Source of the DNA: Actinomycetota bacterium
GTDB taxonomy: Bacteria > Actinomycetota > Thermoleophilia > Gaiellales > F1-60-MAGs149
Direction of reading: 5' to 3'
DNA: 64,000 nucleotides
Assembly: GCA_026392355.1 (NCBI GenBank)
Contig: JAPLCF010000036.1
Location: 52,372-116,371, forward strand
Shown in pieces: positions 16,476-23,928 of this stretch. Positions within the stretch are counted from its first letter, which is position 1. The number at the start of each line of letters is the position of its first letter. The notes beneath the pieces are model-generated. The model did no database searches and was not told the DNA's origin. It saw nothing but the letters and a program-made list of their open reading frames with translations. The position numbers were made by a program, and so were the translations under genes.

Positions 16476-17633
16476 ATGGACCGCCCCACGCTCGATAACT
16501 GGATGCAACCGCCGCACCCCTTCTGGTCGTTCCGCCACGTGCGCGAGCTCATCCCCACCGCTCGCATCCGCCATGGACATCACCCCCGCCAGCTCCCGTT
16601 CGAGCCCGCCGGGAACGTGCTCGACCTGCGCTTCGAGAGCAAGGCCGGCGAGCGCGTGCTCGGCGAGTACCTCGCCAACACGCAGACCGATGCGCTCGTC
16701 GCCGTGAAGGACGGCAAGGTGGCGCTCGAGTGGCTGGCGCCAGGCGTGCGCGACGACGAGCAGCACCTGATGTTCAGCGTGACGAAGTCGATCACCGCGC
16801 TCTTGTGCGGTGCGCTCGTGGGTGCCGGCAAGATCGATCCCGACGCACCGATCGTGCAGTACGTCCCCGACGTCGCCGGTGGCGGATTCGGCGATGCAAC
16901 CGTCCGCCACCTGCTCGACATGGAGGCGTCGTACTCATTCGTCGAGGACTACTCGCCCGGTCCGGACATCGTGCTCTACCGCAACTCCGCGGGCTGGTAT
17001 CCGGCACCGCCCGACCACATGGGTCTGCACGAGTTCCTCGCCTCGCGGCAGAAGGAGGGCGAGCACGGCCAGCGCTTCCGCTACATGTCGCCCACGACCG
17101 ACATGCTCGGCTGGGTGTGCGAGGCGGCCAGCGGCCTGCCCTACGCACTCGCCGTCTCGCAGTACCTGTGGGTGCCGATGGGCGCCGAGGCCGACGGCGA
17201 CATGACCCTCGACCGCTTCGGCGTACCGCGCGCCGCGGGCGGACTGAGCGGTACCGCCCGCGACATCGCGCGCCTCGGCATGATCGTCGCCGAGGGTGGC
17301 GCCGGCATCGTGCCCGAGGATTTCATCGACGACCTCACGACCGGCGGCGATCCCTCCCACTGGGCAATCGGCGACTACGCGGACTGGCTGCCCGGCGGCT
17401 GCTACCGCTCGTGCTGGTACCAGCCGCGCGTCGACCCGGACTGCGTGATGGCAGTCGGCATCCACGGGCAGATGATCTACGTCGACCGGCCGCGCAACGT
17501 CGTCGTGGTCAAGCAGTCCTCCTGGGACACGCCGGACAGCAACGACCTGCATTCCGACGCCGAGTACGCGTGCCGGGCGATTGCCCGCTCGCTGACGGCC
17601 GAGGAGCCCGACGCGCTGCTGGCACAGACCTAA
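16476..17633 (+). CDS. Beta-lactamase-fold serine hydrolase (copy 1)
   Basis: 385 residues from ATG 16476 with no signal peptide. The active-site S-x-x-K is in MFSVTKSITALLCG (Ser near 101), and Tyr of the second motif is in FRYMSPTTDMLGW. The family includes class C beta-lactamase-like esterases, D-aminopeptidases and 6-aminohexanoate-dimer hydrolases. The last is the nearest-looking subtype, because GGLSGTARDIARLG and the CYRSCWYQ region are typical of NylB-like proteins, but the substrate is unknown. A paralogue lies at 30972-32156. Its stop overlaps the convergent hepT remnant. Confidence 0.82.
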   Translation: MDRPTLDNWMQPPHPFWSFRHVRELIPTARIRHGHHPRQLPFEPAGNVLDLRFESKAGERVLGEYLANTQTDALVAVKDGKVALEWLAPGVRDDEQHLMFSVTKSITALLCGALVGAGKIDPDAPIVQYVPDVAGGGFGDATVRHLLDMEASYSFVEDYSPGPDIVLYRNSAGWYPAPPDHMGLHEFLASRQKEGEHGQRFRYMSPTTDMLGWVCEAASGLPYALAVSQYLWVPMGAEADGDMTLDRFGVPRAAGGLSGTARDIARLGMIVAEGGAGIVPEDFIDDLTTGGDPSHWAIGDYADWLPGGCYRSCWYQPRVDPDCVMAVGIHGQMIYVDRPRNVVVVKQSSWDTPDSNDLHSDAEYACRAIARSLTAEEPDALLAQT

Positions 17634-17945
17634 AGCTCGGCTAGCAGTTCCGCACAGACGCGACGAAGCGCGGCCAATCCCGGAAGTACGAGGACCTGAA
17701 GCGCCTCATCATCGACTCGATGGTATGCGTGGACGAGCTCGTTACGCAGTCCTACGATCCGAGCCCACGGGACCTCAGGATGCCCACCGCGGATGTCCTC
17801 GCCGATTCCGGTCACGGCTTCACCGATCACGATCAAGTGGTACCGCAAAGCCACGTCGGCATGGGGATCATCGAGGTGGATCTGCGATCTCGTCGATCGC
17901 CGTGACGATGTCGGCGAGACGCAGGCGTGGATCACGCGGGCTCAG
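17630..17945 (-). pseudogene. hepT: HepT-like toxin gene with an apparent frameshift
   Basis: Read from a CTG at 17945 (overlapping the antitoxin stop as CTGA), one frame gives SPRDPRLRLADIVTAIDEI, a typical HepT N-terminus. The protein continues in the +1 frame only if one base near 17885 is skipped, giving QIHLDDPHADVALRYHLIVI onward. It then keeps the HepT catalytic motif R-x4-H-x-Y (RNELVHAY) and the usual length (about 104 residues). Left unrepaired, the first frame stops after DPPR. A shorter unbroken frame starts at GTG 17935 but has a non-HepT N-terminus. So the toxin is broken, expressed by frameshifting, or affected by a sequencing error. HepT is an RNase-like toxin inactivated by its MntA partner. 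Confidence 0.7.
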
Positions 17946-18451
17946 ATGCGAATTCCGTCCCGCTCGACGCCTTCGGCCACCTCGGGCTTCAGGAACGACG
18001 ACGCCACGACATCGACGCGCTCACCGAGGAGCTCCGAGAGCGCATCGCGCAAGTCGAACAGCGGAAAGATCCCGCGATCGTCAAAGTCGAAGTCCACGAC
18101 GAAATCGATATCACTTTCGGGCCGATCGTCACCGCGCGCGGCGGACCCGAAGACGCGCGGATTGCGTCCCCCGTGCGCACGAACGAGCGCGCGGATCGCA
18201 CGACGCTGCGCCTGAAGCGCACGCATGCGCGGCAGCGACGCATCGGCGGGCGCCGCCGCCGGCTCACTCCCAAGTACGAGGCGCCGACCCGCGGCGCGCA
18301 GGACGCGATCGAGCGTGACGATCGACGGAGAGCTCGTGCCGGCCTCGTACCGCGCAATCGCCGGCTGCGAGGTGCCGGCGCGATGTGCGAGCTCAGCCTG
18401 GGAAAGCCCCGCGGCCAGCCGCGCATCGCGAATCAACGCATCTGGTGTCAT
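17942..18451 (-). CDS. HTH-MntA fusion: nucleotidyltransferase antitoxin with DNA-binding domain
   Basis: 169 residues from ATG 18451. Residues 1-60 are an XRE-type helix-turn-helix (DARLAAGLSQAELAHRAGTS, then IVTLDRVLRAAGR). A linker leads to a minimal nucleotidyltransferase domain (about 95-169) with the motif G-S-x10-D-x-D in GSAARGDDRPESDIDFVVDF, complete for catalysis. MNT antitoxins of HepT/MntA systems add AMP to the HepT tyrosine. The added helix-turn-helix suggests that this antitoxin also represses its own promoter, and a palindrome lies 8 bases upstream of its start. It overlaps the hepT frame by four bases. Confidence 0.85.
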   Translation of the reverse strand: MTPDALIRDARLAAGLSQAELAHRAGTSQPAIARYEAGTSSPSIVTLDRVLRAAGRRLVLGSEPAAAPADASLPRMRALQAQRRAIRALVRAHGGRNPRVFGSAARGDDRPESDIDFVVDFDFDDRGIFPLFDLRDALSELLGERVDVVASSFLKPEVAEGVERDGIRI

Positions 18452-18459
18452 GCAGTAAT

Positions 18460-18477
18460 TATACCGGTACCGGTATA
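18460..18477. promoter_or_regulatory. 18-bp perfect palindrome, candidate operator of the HTH-MntA gene
   Basis: TATACCGGTACCGGTATA is perfectly self-complementary and contains two adjacent ACCGGT units. It lies between the divergent antitoxin gene (start 18451) and the membrane-protein gene (start 18513 or 18486), in an AT-rich pocket that also looks like a -10 region. The obvious ligand is the helix-turn-helix domain encoded next to it. Confidence 0.75.
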
Positions 18478-18512
18478 TCGTCTGCGTGCGCGCCGAACAC
18501 GAAGAGCAAGAC

Positions 18513-18938
18513 ATGGCCACCATCGCCCCGACCCGTTCGCCCGCTCTGGCTGTCGCCAAGGTGACGCTCGCCGTCGCCGCGGTCTACAACATCCTCTTCG
18601 GCGCCTGGGTCGTGCTGTTCCCAAGCAGTGCCTTCGAGCTGGCCGGCCTCGACCAGCCGAACTACCCGGAGATCTGGCAGTGCGTCGGCATGATCGTCGG
18701 CGTCTACGGCATCGGGTACGCGATCGCGGCCCGCGACCCGATCCGCCACTGGCCGATCGTCCTCGTCGGCCTGCTCGGCAAGATCTTCGGGCCGATCGGC
18801 TTTCTCGCTGCAGTGCTCCAGGATCGCGTGCCAATCGAGGCCGGCCTGATCATCGTCACCAACGACCTGATCTGGTGGCCCGGCTTCGGGATCGCCCTGT
18901 GGCTGGCCTGGCGCGCCCATCGCGACGCGCGGGCGTAG
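18513..18938 (+). CDS. Small four-helix membrane protein of unknown function
   Basis: 141 residues from ATG 18513 (GTG 18486 would add nine hydrophilic residues). There are four hydrophobic segments: VAKVTLAVAAVYNILFGAWVV, IWQCVGMIVGVYGIGYAI, WPIVLVGLLGKIFGPIGFL and LIWWPGFGIALWLAW. Related small membrane proteins occur widely in bacteria without a known role. Because it diverges from the HTH-MntA gene across the palindrome, its transcription could be affected by that repressor. It converges with the cyclase gene four bases downstream. Confidence 0.75.
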   Translation: MATIAPTRSPALAVAKVTLAVAAVYNILFGAWVVLFPSSAFELAGLDQPNYPEIWQCVGMIVGVYGIGYAIAARDPIRHWPIVLVGLLGKIFGPIGFLAAVLQDRVPIEAGLIIVTNDLIWWPGFGIALWLAWRAHRDARA

Positions 18939-18941
18939 GCA

Positions 18942-19904
18942 TCAGCTGCGCAGCGGAATCGCCACCGGGCGGATCGGCGTACCCGTTGCGCCCGTCAGTT
19001 TGAGCGGGAAGCCCATGAAGGCGAACTCGTAGACCTTTTCGCGACAGACTTCTTCGAGGTCAATCACTTCCATCAGCGGGCAGCCGGCCGTCGCGAACAG
19101 GTACGAGTGCACCGGCAGGAAGGTGTCGGGATCCGGATTCGGCACGACCTCGAGGCTCAGGCTGTCGGCGCCGAGCAGCATCGCGCCGGCCTCCTCGCAC
19201 AGCCAACGCGCTGCACCCATGCCGATGCCAGGCTGGTCCGTAATGTACGCCTGCACGTCCGGCCAGACCGTCATGCGACCGGTGCGGATCAGGACGATGT
19301 CGCCCTTCTCGATCGTCGAGCCCTGGTGCTTGAGCGTGTCCTGCAGCTCCTGCGCAGTAATTTCGTGCACGGGATCGAGGCAGTCGACGCCGTGCATGCC
19401 GGCGACGTCGATGACGACGCAGCGGCCAATGATCGGCGGGTAGTGCTCGGCGCCGCCGACGAGCCAGTGGCGGCTACCGAGGTTGTCCTTCTGGTTCCAG
19501 CCGTTCCAGAACATGCCGTCGTAGCCAAAGTGGTTGAGCGTGTCGAGGTGCGTACCGCAGTGCGTGTACATCTGGATCGCATCGCCCGCATACGAGTAGG
19601 TCTCGAGCAGCTTCGGATCGACGCCGGCCAGGCCATCGATCACCGCGCCGTCGGGCGTGTGCGTCATCCAGATGTCGTAGACCGGATCCCCCGCCGCGAT
19701 CCACGACGGCATGCCCTTGAAGTAATCGACGGAGAGATCGAAGACCTTCGACCCATCGAGGCGCGCCAGCAGCTCGGCCTGACCGGCCGGGTTCATCCAG
19801 TTGAGGCGACCAATCTGATCTTCCTTACCCCATGGACTCTTCGACACCTGCCGTCCCTCGACGGTCTGCATCGACTCGAACACCAGCTTCAGATCACCGC
19901 ACAT
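18942..19904 (-). CDS. Cyclase-family metal-dependent hydrolase (kynurenine-formamidase fold)
   Basis: 320 residues from ATG 19904, preceded by a strong GAGGAGGAG seven bases upstream. The metal-binding signature H-x-G-T-H-x-D is present (MYTHCGTHLDTLNHFG), with further family motifs VVIDVAG, EKGDIVLIRTG and the conserved acid region MGAARWLCEEAGAMLLGAD. Members hydrolyse amides or lactones, for example N-formylkynurenine or isatin. The long form with an N-terminal SPWGKEDQIGRLNWM segment is typical of cyclase-family proteins in degradation clusters. No tryptophan-pathway gene is nearby, so the substrate is open. Confidence 0.85.
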   Translation of the reverse strand: MCGDLKLVFESMQTVEGRQVSKSPWGKEDQIGRLNWMNPAGQAELLARLDGSKVFDLSVDYFKGMPSWIAAGDPVYDIWMTHTPDGAVIDGLAGVDPKLLETYSYAGDAIQMYTHCGTHLDTLNHFGYDGMFWNGWNQKDNLGSRHWLVGGAEHYPPIIGRCVVIDVAGMHGVDCLDPVHEITAQELQDTLKHQGSTIEKGDIVLIRTGRMTVWPDVQAYITDQPGIGMGAARWLCEEAGAMLLGADSLSLEVVPNPDPDTFLPVHSYLFATAGCPLMEVIDLEEVCREKVYEFAFMGFPLKLTGATGTPIRPVAIPLRS

Positions 19905-19985
19905 CGTCGCGCTCCTCCTCAGGGACTGCTCGAAGCGTCGGTGCACTCCTCGCCCGCGTCAAGGGTCCGCAAGCGGACGCAGGCA

Positions 19986-20897
19986 TCAGCGAGCGCGCGC
20001 GGCCGGCAACCCGAGCGCCTTCAGCCAGGCGCGGCGGTAGCCCGTGCGGTCCCACAGCGCGCCGTGCCCCCAATCTCCCACACGCACGTCGACCTTCCCC
20101 GGGAGACCGCGCGCCTCGAGGGCAGCAACGAAGGCCGGCACCTGGAAGGGCTCGCCGGAGACGGGATCGCGATCGGAGTACCAGACGAGCAGGTGACTTG
20201 GTAGGCCCTGCGCGTGGGGCAGGACCTCGATGGGACTGCGCACCGCGTAACACTCCGGGCGCATCGCCGGCGTGCCACCGCACTCGGCCTCGAGCAACGG
20301 CCGGCGATTGAGCGGGAGTGAGCGATAGCGTCGCGCAAGGTCGGTGACCGGGTCGAGCGACGCCACGCCGTCGTACGCCGTCGGGTATCGCAGTGCGACC
20401 AGCAGTGCCTCGGTACCGCCCATCGACGACCCCGCGAGGTACTGCCGCGTTGGATCGAGCCGAATGTCCGGGATGCGCGACTCCACCAGCTGGGGTGCGC
20501 GCGCCAGGTCCGCGATCTGGCCAGCCGAGCCGTACGAGAACGCACGCGTCACGACACCCTGGCCCGACAGACAGGCAAGGGCATACCCTGCGCGGACTGC
20601 CGCAAGCGCGACTTCATCGGTACAGATCATGCTCATCCCCGCGGGATGGTTTGTGACCAGCAGTGGTGCACCAGTTGCCGGAGCGGACCGTGGGTAGGCG
20701 ATCAACAGGGTACGCACCCGCCCGTTCCACGAGGTGTACCACGAGCGCAGGAGCACCGCCGAGCCGACTTCGCGGCGAATCGTGACCGGCTCGACATCCG
20801 GCTGGGCCGACGGATCCTCGACCGCCCGCGATCCGGCCTGCGCCGCGGCAGGCAGGGCGAAGAGCAGGATGCCGACAAGCAGCAGGAGGCGACGCAC
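19986..20897 (-). CDS. Secreted alpha/beta hydrolase
   Basis: 303 residues from GTG 20897, chosen because it gives the signal peptide VRRLLLLVGILLFALPAAAQA; upstream residues are shadow sequence. The nucleophile elbow is GSSMGG, preceded by ARAPQLVESRIPDIRLDPTR. An acid is likely in VWYSDRDPVSG and the His in GDWGHGALW, completing an alpha/beta-hydrolase triad. The organisation resembles secreted prolyl-oligopeptidase-like or acyl esterases. It has no co-directional partner except the sulfite reductase upstream, from which it is separated by a hairpin. Confidence 0.78.
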   Translation of the reverse strand: MRRLLLLVGILLFALPAAAQAGSRAVEDPSAQPDVEPVTIRREVGSAVLLRSWYTSWNGRVRTLLIAYPRSAPATGAPLLVTNHPAGMSMICTDEVALAAVRAGYALACLSGQGVVTRAFSYGSAGQIADLARAPQLVESRIPDIRLDPTRQYLAGSSMGGTEALLVALRYPTAYDGVASLDPVTDLARRYRSLPLNRRPLLEAECGGTPAMRPECYAVRSPIEVLPHAQGLPSHLLVWYSDRDPVSGEPFQVPAFVAALEARGLPGKVDVRVGDWGHGALWDRTGYRRAWLKALGLPAARAR

Positions 20898-20950
20898 CGC
20901 TCCATCGTGCCGCACTTCCCGGATGCGGTTGGTAACGAAACGGTGAGCGG

Positions 20951-20980
20951 GGGCTGCCGCGCCCAACGACGCGGCAGCCC
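20951..20980 (-). terminator. Strong hairpin after the sulfite reductase gene
   Basis: GGGCTGCCGCG at 20951-20961 pairs perfectly with 20970-20980 across an 8-base loop, seven bases beyond the reductase stop on the minus strand. It should reduce read-through into the hydrolase gene. There is no clear U-tract. Confidence 0.6.
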
Positions 20981-20986
20981 GCAGAC

Positions 20987-23503
20987 TCAATCGCCTTCGA
21001 CGGGCGTCGCCTTGAGCGACTCGTAGAGCGCGTCGCTCGCGACGGCAAGATCCACACGCTCGCTCCAGGCGTCGAAGCCCGCGTCCAACACGCGGACACC
21101 CGTGACGCCAATCACGCGCGACACCACGACCCAGGCGAGTCCAGCGGTGATCGCATCGTCGGAATACAGCACAACCTCGCGCTGCGGCCGGACACCGGCC
21201 TCTTCGAAGCGGCCGAGCAGTTCGACCCGCGGGAGGAGGGTGCCGTCCTCGCGCACCAACGATGCCAGCGGGATATTGACTGCACCGGGGATGTGCCCCG
21301 CCCGCTCGCCATCGGCACCGAGGAAGGCATCTTCGTCGCGCAGGTCGACGACAATCGTCGACTTGTCAATCGCGAGCAACGCCAGCACCTCATCGGCTGA
21401 TGCCGATGCGGGAGCATTCGGAATCGCCGCCGCGGGATAGTCATGCGGGGCACGCTCTTCGACCTCGCGGGTGAGCTCCTGGTTGGCACCGATCCAGGCT
21501 CGGCGGCCGCCGTCCAGCAGGCGGACGTCAGCATGTCCAGCTTCGAGCAGCAGGCGAACCGCATAGGCCGCGAGCTCGTTGTCCTGATCGCCGTAGACCA
21601 CGATCGTGGCGTTCTCGGCGATGCCGAGGCGGCCGAGCAGGGCCCGAGTCTGGTCGACGGGCAGCGGGCGGGCATCCGGATCGATCAGCTCTCGATGGAG
21701 GTCAAGCTCAATCGCGCCGGGAATGTGCCCCGAGCCGTAGAGCTCTCCGTCGTCGGAGACCTCGACAATCTCGACGCTCGGATCCTCGAGCCGTGCGGCA
21801 AGCCACGGCACCGGCACGATTGCGCGGGGGTCGGGCTCGAGCGACGCGGTCGGTCGACCGATGCCCTCCATCGCCACAACCTCGCTGCCGATCAGCCCCT
21901 GCAGACGCCGCGGCTCCTGTCGGTCGAGCCAGGAACCAAATGTCTCATCGGCTCCGCGCTCGTCCTTGAAGGCGCCGACGAGGCGCTCCAACACGAAGCG
22001 CGCATCCTCCGACGGGATCGGCTTGGCGGTGCGCTTACCGAAGCGCGGGTTCTCGCCGAGACGACCACCCAGGTGCAGCTGGAAGCCCATCACCTTCTCG
22101 CCGTTCTTCTTCGCGAGCGCACCCTGCAGACCGATGTCGGCAACCTGGTACTGGGCGCAAGCGTTCGGGCAGCCGTTGACATTGATGCGCACGGGCGGCT
22201 CGAGATCGCCGAGGCTCTCCTCGAGATGGTCGATGATCCCGGCGGCGATCTCCTTCGTCTCCGACAGCGAGAGGCGGCAAAACTCGATCCCCGTGCACGA
22301 GATCGTCTGACGACGGAACGAACTCGCCTCGATGGGGAAGCCCACGTCGGCCAGCTCGCCCATGGCGACCTCCAGACGCTCATGCGGCACGTCGAGCACG
22401 ATCACGTTCTGGCGGTTGGTAAAGCGGATACGTCCGCGGCCGTGGCGCTCGGCAATGGTCGCGAGCTCGAGGAGGTCGCCGCCCGTCGTTCGACCACGCA
22501 GGGTCGCACCGCCAAGGGCGTAAACGCCAGCTTCGGACTGCGGGTTGACGCCGATGTGGTCGCGATGCGGCGAGACGGCACCGACCGGCTCAATGCTGCG
22601 CGGAAGCTCGCGGCCGAGGCGCTGCTCGAGCACCTCGCGGTAGCGCTCGGGACCCCACTCGTCGACGAGGAACTTGATGCGGGCGCGGGTGCGCTTCACA
22701 CGGTTGCCGTTGTCGCGGTAAATCGCCGTGATCTCCTCGGCAACCTCGATCGCCTGCTCCGGCGTAACGAACACGTCGAGGCGGCGGCCGATACGCGCTG
22801 CGGAGCCGAGACCACCGCCGACAAAGACGTCGTACCCGGGGCCGAGTTCCGGATGGATCACACCGACCAGACCGATGTCGTTGATCTCATGCTGGGCGCA
22901 GTGGTGCGTGCACGAGCAGACCGACACCTTGAACTTGCGCGGCAGGTTCGAGAAGCGCCGATTGCCGGTGAAGTTGGCGTTGAGGGCGTTGACCACAGGC
23001 GTCGAGTCGAACAGCTCATCGCCCGTCACGCCGGCCAACGGGCAGCCGACCACGTTGCGCCAGACATCGCCGCAGGCCTGGGCACTCGTGAGACCAACGC
23101 GATCGAGGGTCTCGAAGATGTCGGGCAGGTCCTCGACGGTGAGCCAGTGCAGCTGGAGGCACTGACGCGTCGTGACATCTGCCAGAGAGCGGCCGTACTT
23201 GATCGAGAGTTGCGCGATCGCGCGCAGTTGCTCGCTGGTAACGGCGCCGTTGGGAACGCGGACGCGGAGCATCAAGTACCCGGAGCCCTCAGGGCGCTGC
23301 GGGTAGATGCCCCACCACTTAGCGAGCTGCACTTGGTCAGGCGTCAGCGAGGCATAGCCGCCGTCGCGTGCCGCGCCGAGCAGATCGCCAAGGACGTCGA
23401 GGCCGTCCTGCTGCTCCTTGATCCGCTCGATCGCAGGGCGGAGGTCTTTCTCGTCGCCGGCCTCGGCGTCGAGGTCGGTGTCGGTTGCGGTGTCATCGGA
23501 CAT
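20987..23503 (-). CDS. sir: Ferredoxin-type sulfite reductase fused to two rhodanese-like domains
   Basis: 838 residues from ATG 23503, with AAGGAGC eight bases upstream. Residues about 60-560 are a siroheme/4Fe-4S nitrite-sulfite reductase: two ferrodoxin-like halves, the siroheme-contact region TTRQCLQLHW, and the cluster cysteines in CTGIEFC and CPNAC. Residues about 570-838 are two tandem rhodanese domains (SGHIPGAIELDL with VRLLDGGRRAW; AGHIPGAVNIPL with VRVLDAGFDAW). At the active loops they read VVYGDQDN and VLYSDDAI. There is no cysteine anywhere after CPNAC, so sulfurtransferase activity is not expected. The reductase should make sulfide for cysteine synthesis. The SAM riboswitch upstream favours sulfite over nitrite as substrate. 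Confidence 0.88.
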   Translation of the reverse strand: MSDDTATDTDLDAEAGDEKDLRPAIERIKEQQDGLDVLGDLLGAARDGGYASLTPDQVQLAKWWGIYPQRPEGSGYLMLRVRVPNGAVTSEQLRAIAQLSIKYGRSLADVTTRQCLQLHWLTVEDLPDIFETLDRVGLTSAQACGDVWRNVVGCPLAGVTGDELFDSTPVVNALNANFTGNRRFSNLPRKFKVSVCSCTHHCAQHEINDIGLVGVIHPELGPGYDVFVGGGLGSAARIGRRLDVFVTPEQAIEVAEEITAIYRDNGNRVKRTRARIKFLVDEWGPERYREVLEQRLGRELPRSIEPVGAVSPHRDHIGVNPQSEAGVYALGGATLRGRTTGGDLLELATIAERHGRGRIRFTNRQNVIVLDVPHERLEVAMGELADVGFPIEASSFRRQTISCTGIEFCRLSLSETKEIAAGIIDHLEESLGDLEPPVRINVNGCPNACAQYQVADIGLQGALAKKNGEKVMGFQLHLGGRLGENPRFGKRTAKPIPSEDARFVLERLVGAFKDERGADETFGSWLDRQEPRRLQGLIGSEVVAMEGIGRPTASLEPDPRAIVPVPWLAARLEDPSVEIVEVSDDGELYGSGHIPGAIELDLHRELIDPDARPLPVDQTRALLGRLGIAENATIVVYGDQDNELAAYAVRLLLEAGHADVRLLDGGRRAWIGANQELTREVEERAPHDYPAAAIPNAPASASADEVLALLAIDKSTIVVDLRDEDAFLGADGERAGHIPGAVNIPLASLVREDGTLLPRVELLGRFEEAGVRPQREVVLYSDDAITAGLAWVVVSRVIGVTGVRVLDAGFDAWSERVDLAVASDALYESLKATPVEGD

Positions 23504-23532
23504 ATCGGGTTGCTCCTTCGTGCTGGTCGTGG

Positions 23533-23640
23533 TGCATCTGCCGGATCGGGGGATCCGCCGGATTTGGCACCTGTGATCGCCTGCGCGATCCGGGTTGCCG
23601 AGGCTTCGCAGGGCCGGTTCCCTCCGCCTCTCGTGATGCG
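23533..23640 (-). ncRNA. SAM riboswitch (S-box type) in the sulfite reductase leader
   Basis: On the minus strand the leader begins GCATCACGAGAGGCGGAGGG, then has AACCGGCCC, GAAGCCTCGGCAACC and, 25 bases on, GGTGCCAAATCC, the conserved S-box core. P1 pairs GCATC (23635-23639) with GATGC (23534-23538). P2 pairs GAGGC with GCCTC. P3 pairs GATCGC with GCGATC. A P4 stem with a C-rich loop follows. The element ends about 30 bases before the start codon, leaving room for control of translation initiation by S-adenosylmethionine. High SAM should lower sulfite reductase synthesis. Confidence 0.88.
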
Positions 23641-23928
23641 ATTCGACCGGGGATCCGGTGATCGCGAGGGGGAACTTACTATACGAATTCGCTATGCGCA
23701 AGCGTCGGAGTATGCGTTTTGATTATGTTGATCCACATCGTGGAATCGAATGCGTCTCCCACGGCAGTATTCGGAATGCTTATGAGATCAGCCGCACGAT
23801 GCCGCCCGCGCCGCGATCACCAGAATCGGTTGAAAACCGTTGTGATGCTCCTCATCGCACGTTGCCCGACCAACGACGGTGAAGGACCGGCGTTGTCGAA
23901 CCCCGAGCCAACGTAGACTGCGTCACCA
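23641..23928. other. Intergenic region upstream of typA and the riboswitch
   Basis: Together with the riboswitch leader, this makes the longest gene-free stretch (23504-23928). It is relatively AT-rich around 23670-23790. It contains a small inverted repeat (CGGTT/AACCG, around 23827-23840, flanked by ATCAC/GTGAT) of unknown meaning. A 74-codon frame from 23658 has poor composition and is not supported. Promoters for both divergent genes must lie here. Confidence 0.5.
23671..23683 (-). promoter_or_regulatory. Candidate -10 element for the riboswitch transcript
   Basis: TATAGT (23683-23678 on the minus strand) lies in a short AT-rich patch about 40 bases upstream of the riboswitch P1 stem. 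No good -35 hexamer is visible at 16-18 bases. Confidence 0.35.

Noticed and set aside
20987..23503. Assimilatory nitrite reductase
   Set aside because: The family does not separate the two by simple motifs, but the SAM riboswitch and rhodanese fusion point to sulfur assimilation. This is kept as an alternative only.
21443..23722. A 759-codon open frame antisense to the sulfite reductase
   Set aside because: Composition (Arg, Val, Leu, His and Asp runs) is that of the mirror of a high-GC gene; the sense strand has complete catalytic motifs and a riboswitch.
23658..23882. A 74-codon gene upstream of typA
   Set aside because: Codon use is unlike the neighbours, there is no ribosome-binding site or domain, and it lies over the divergent promoter region.
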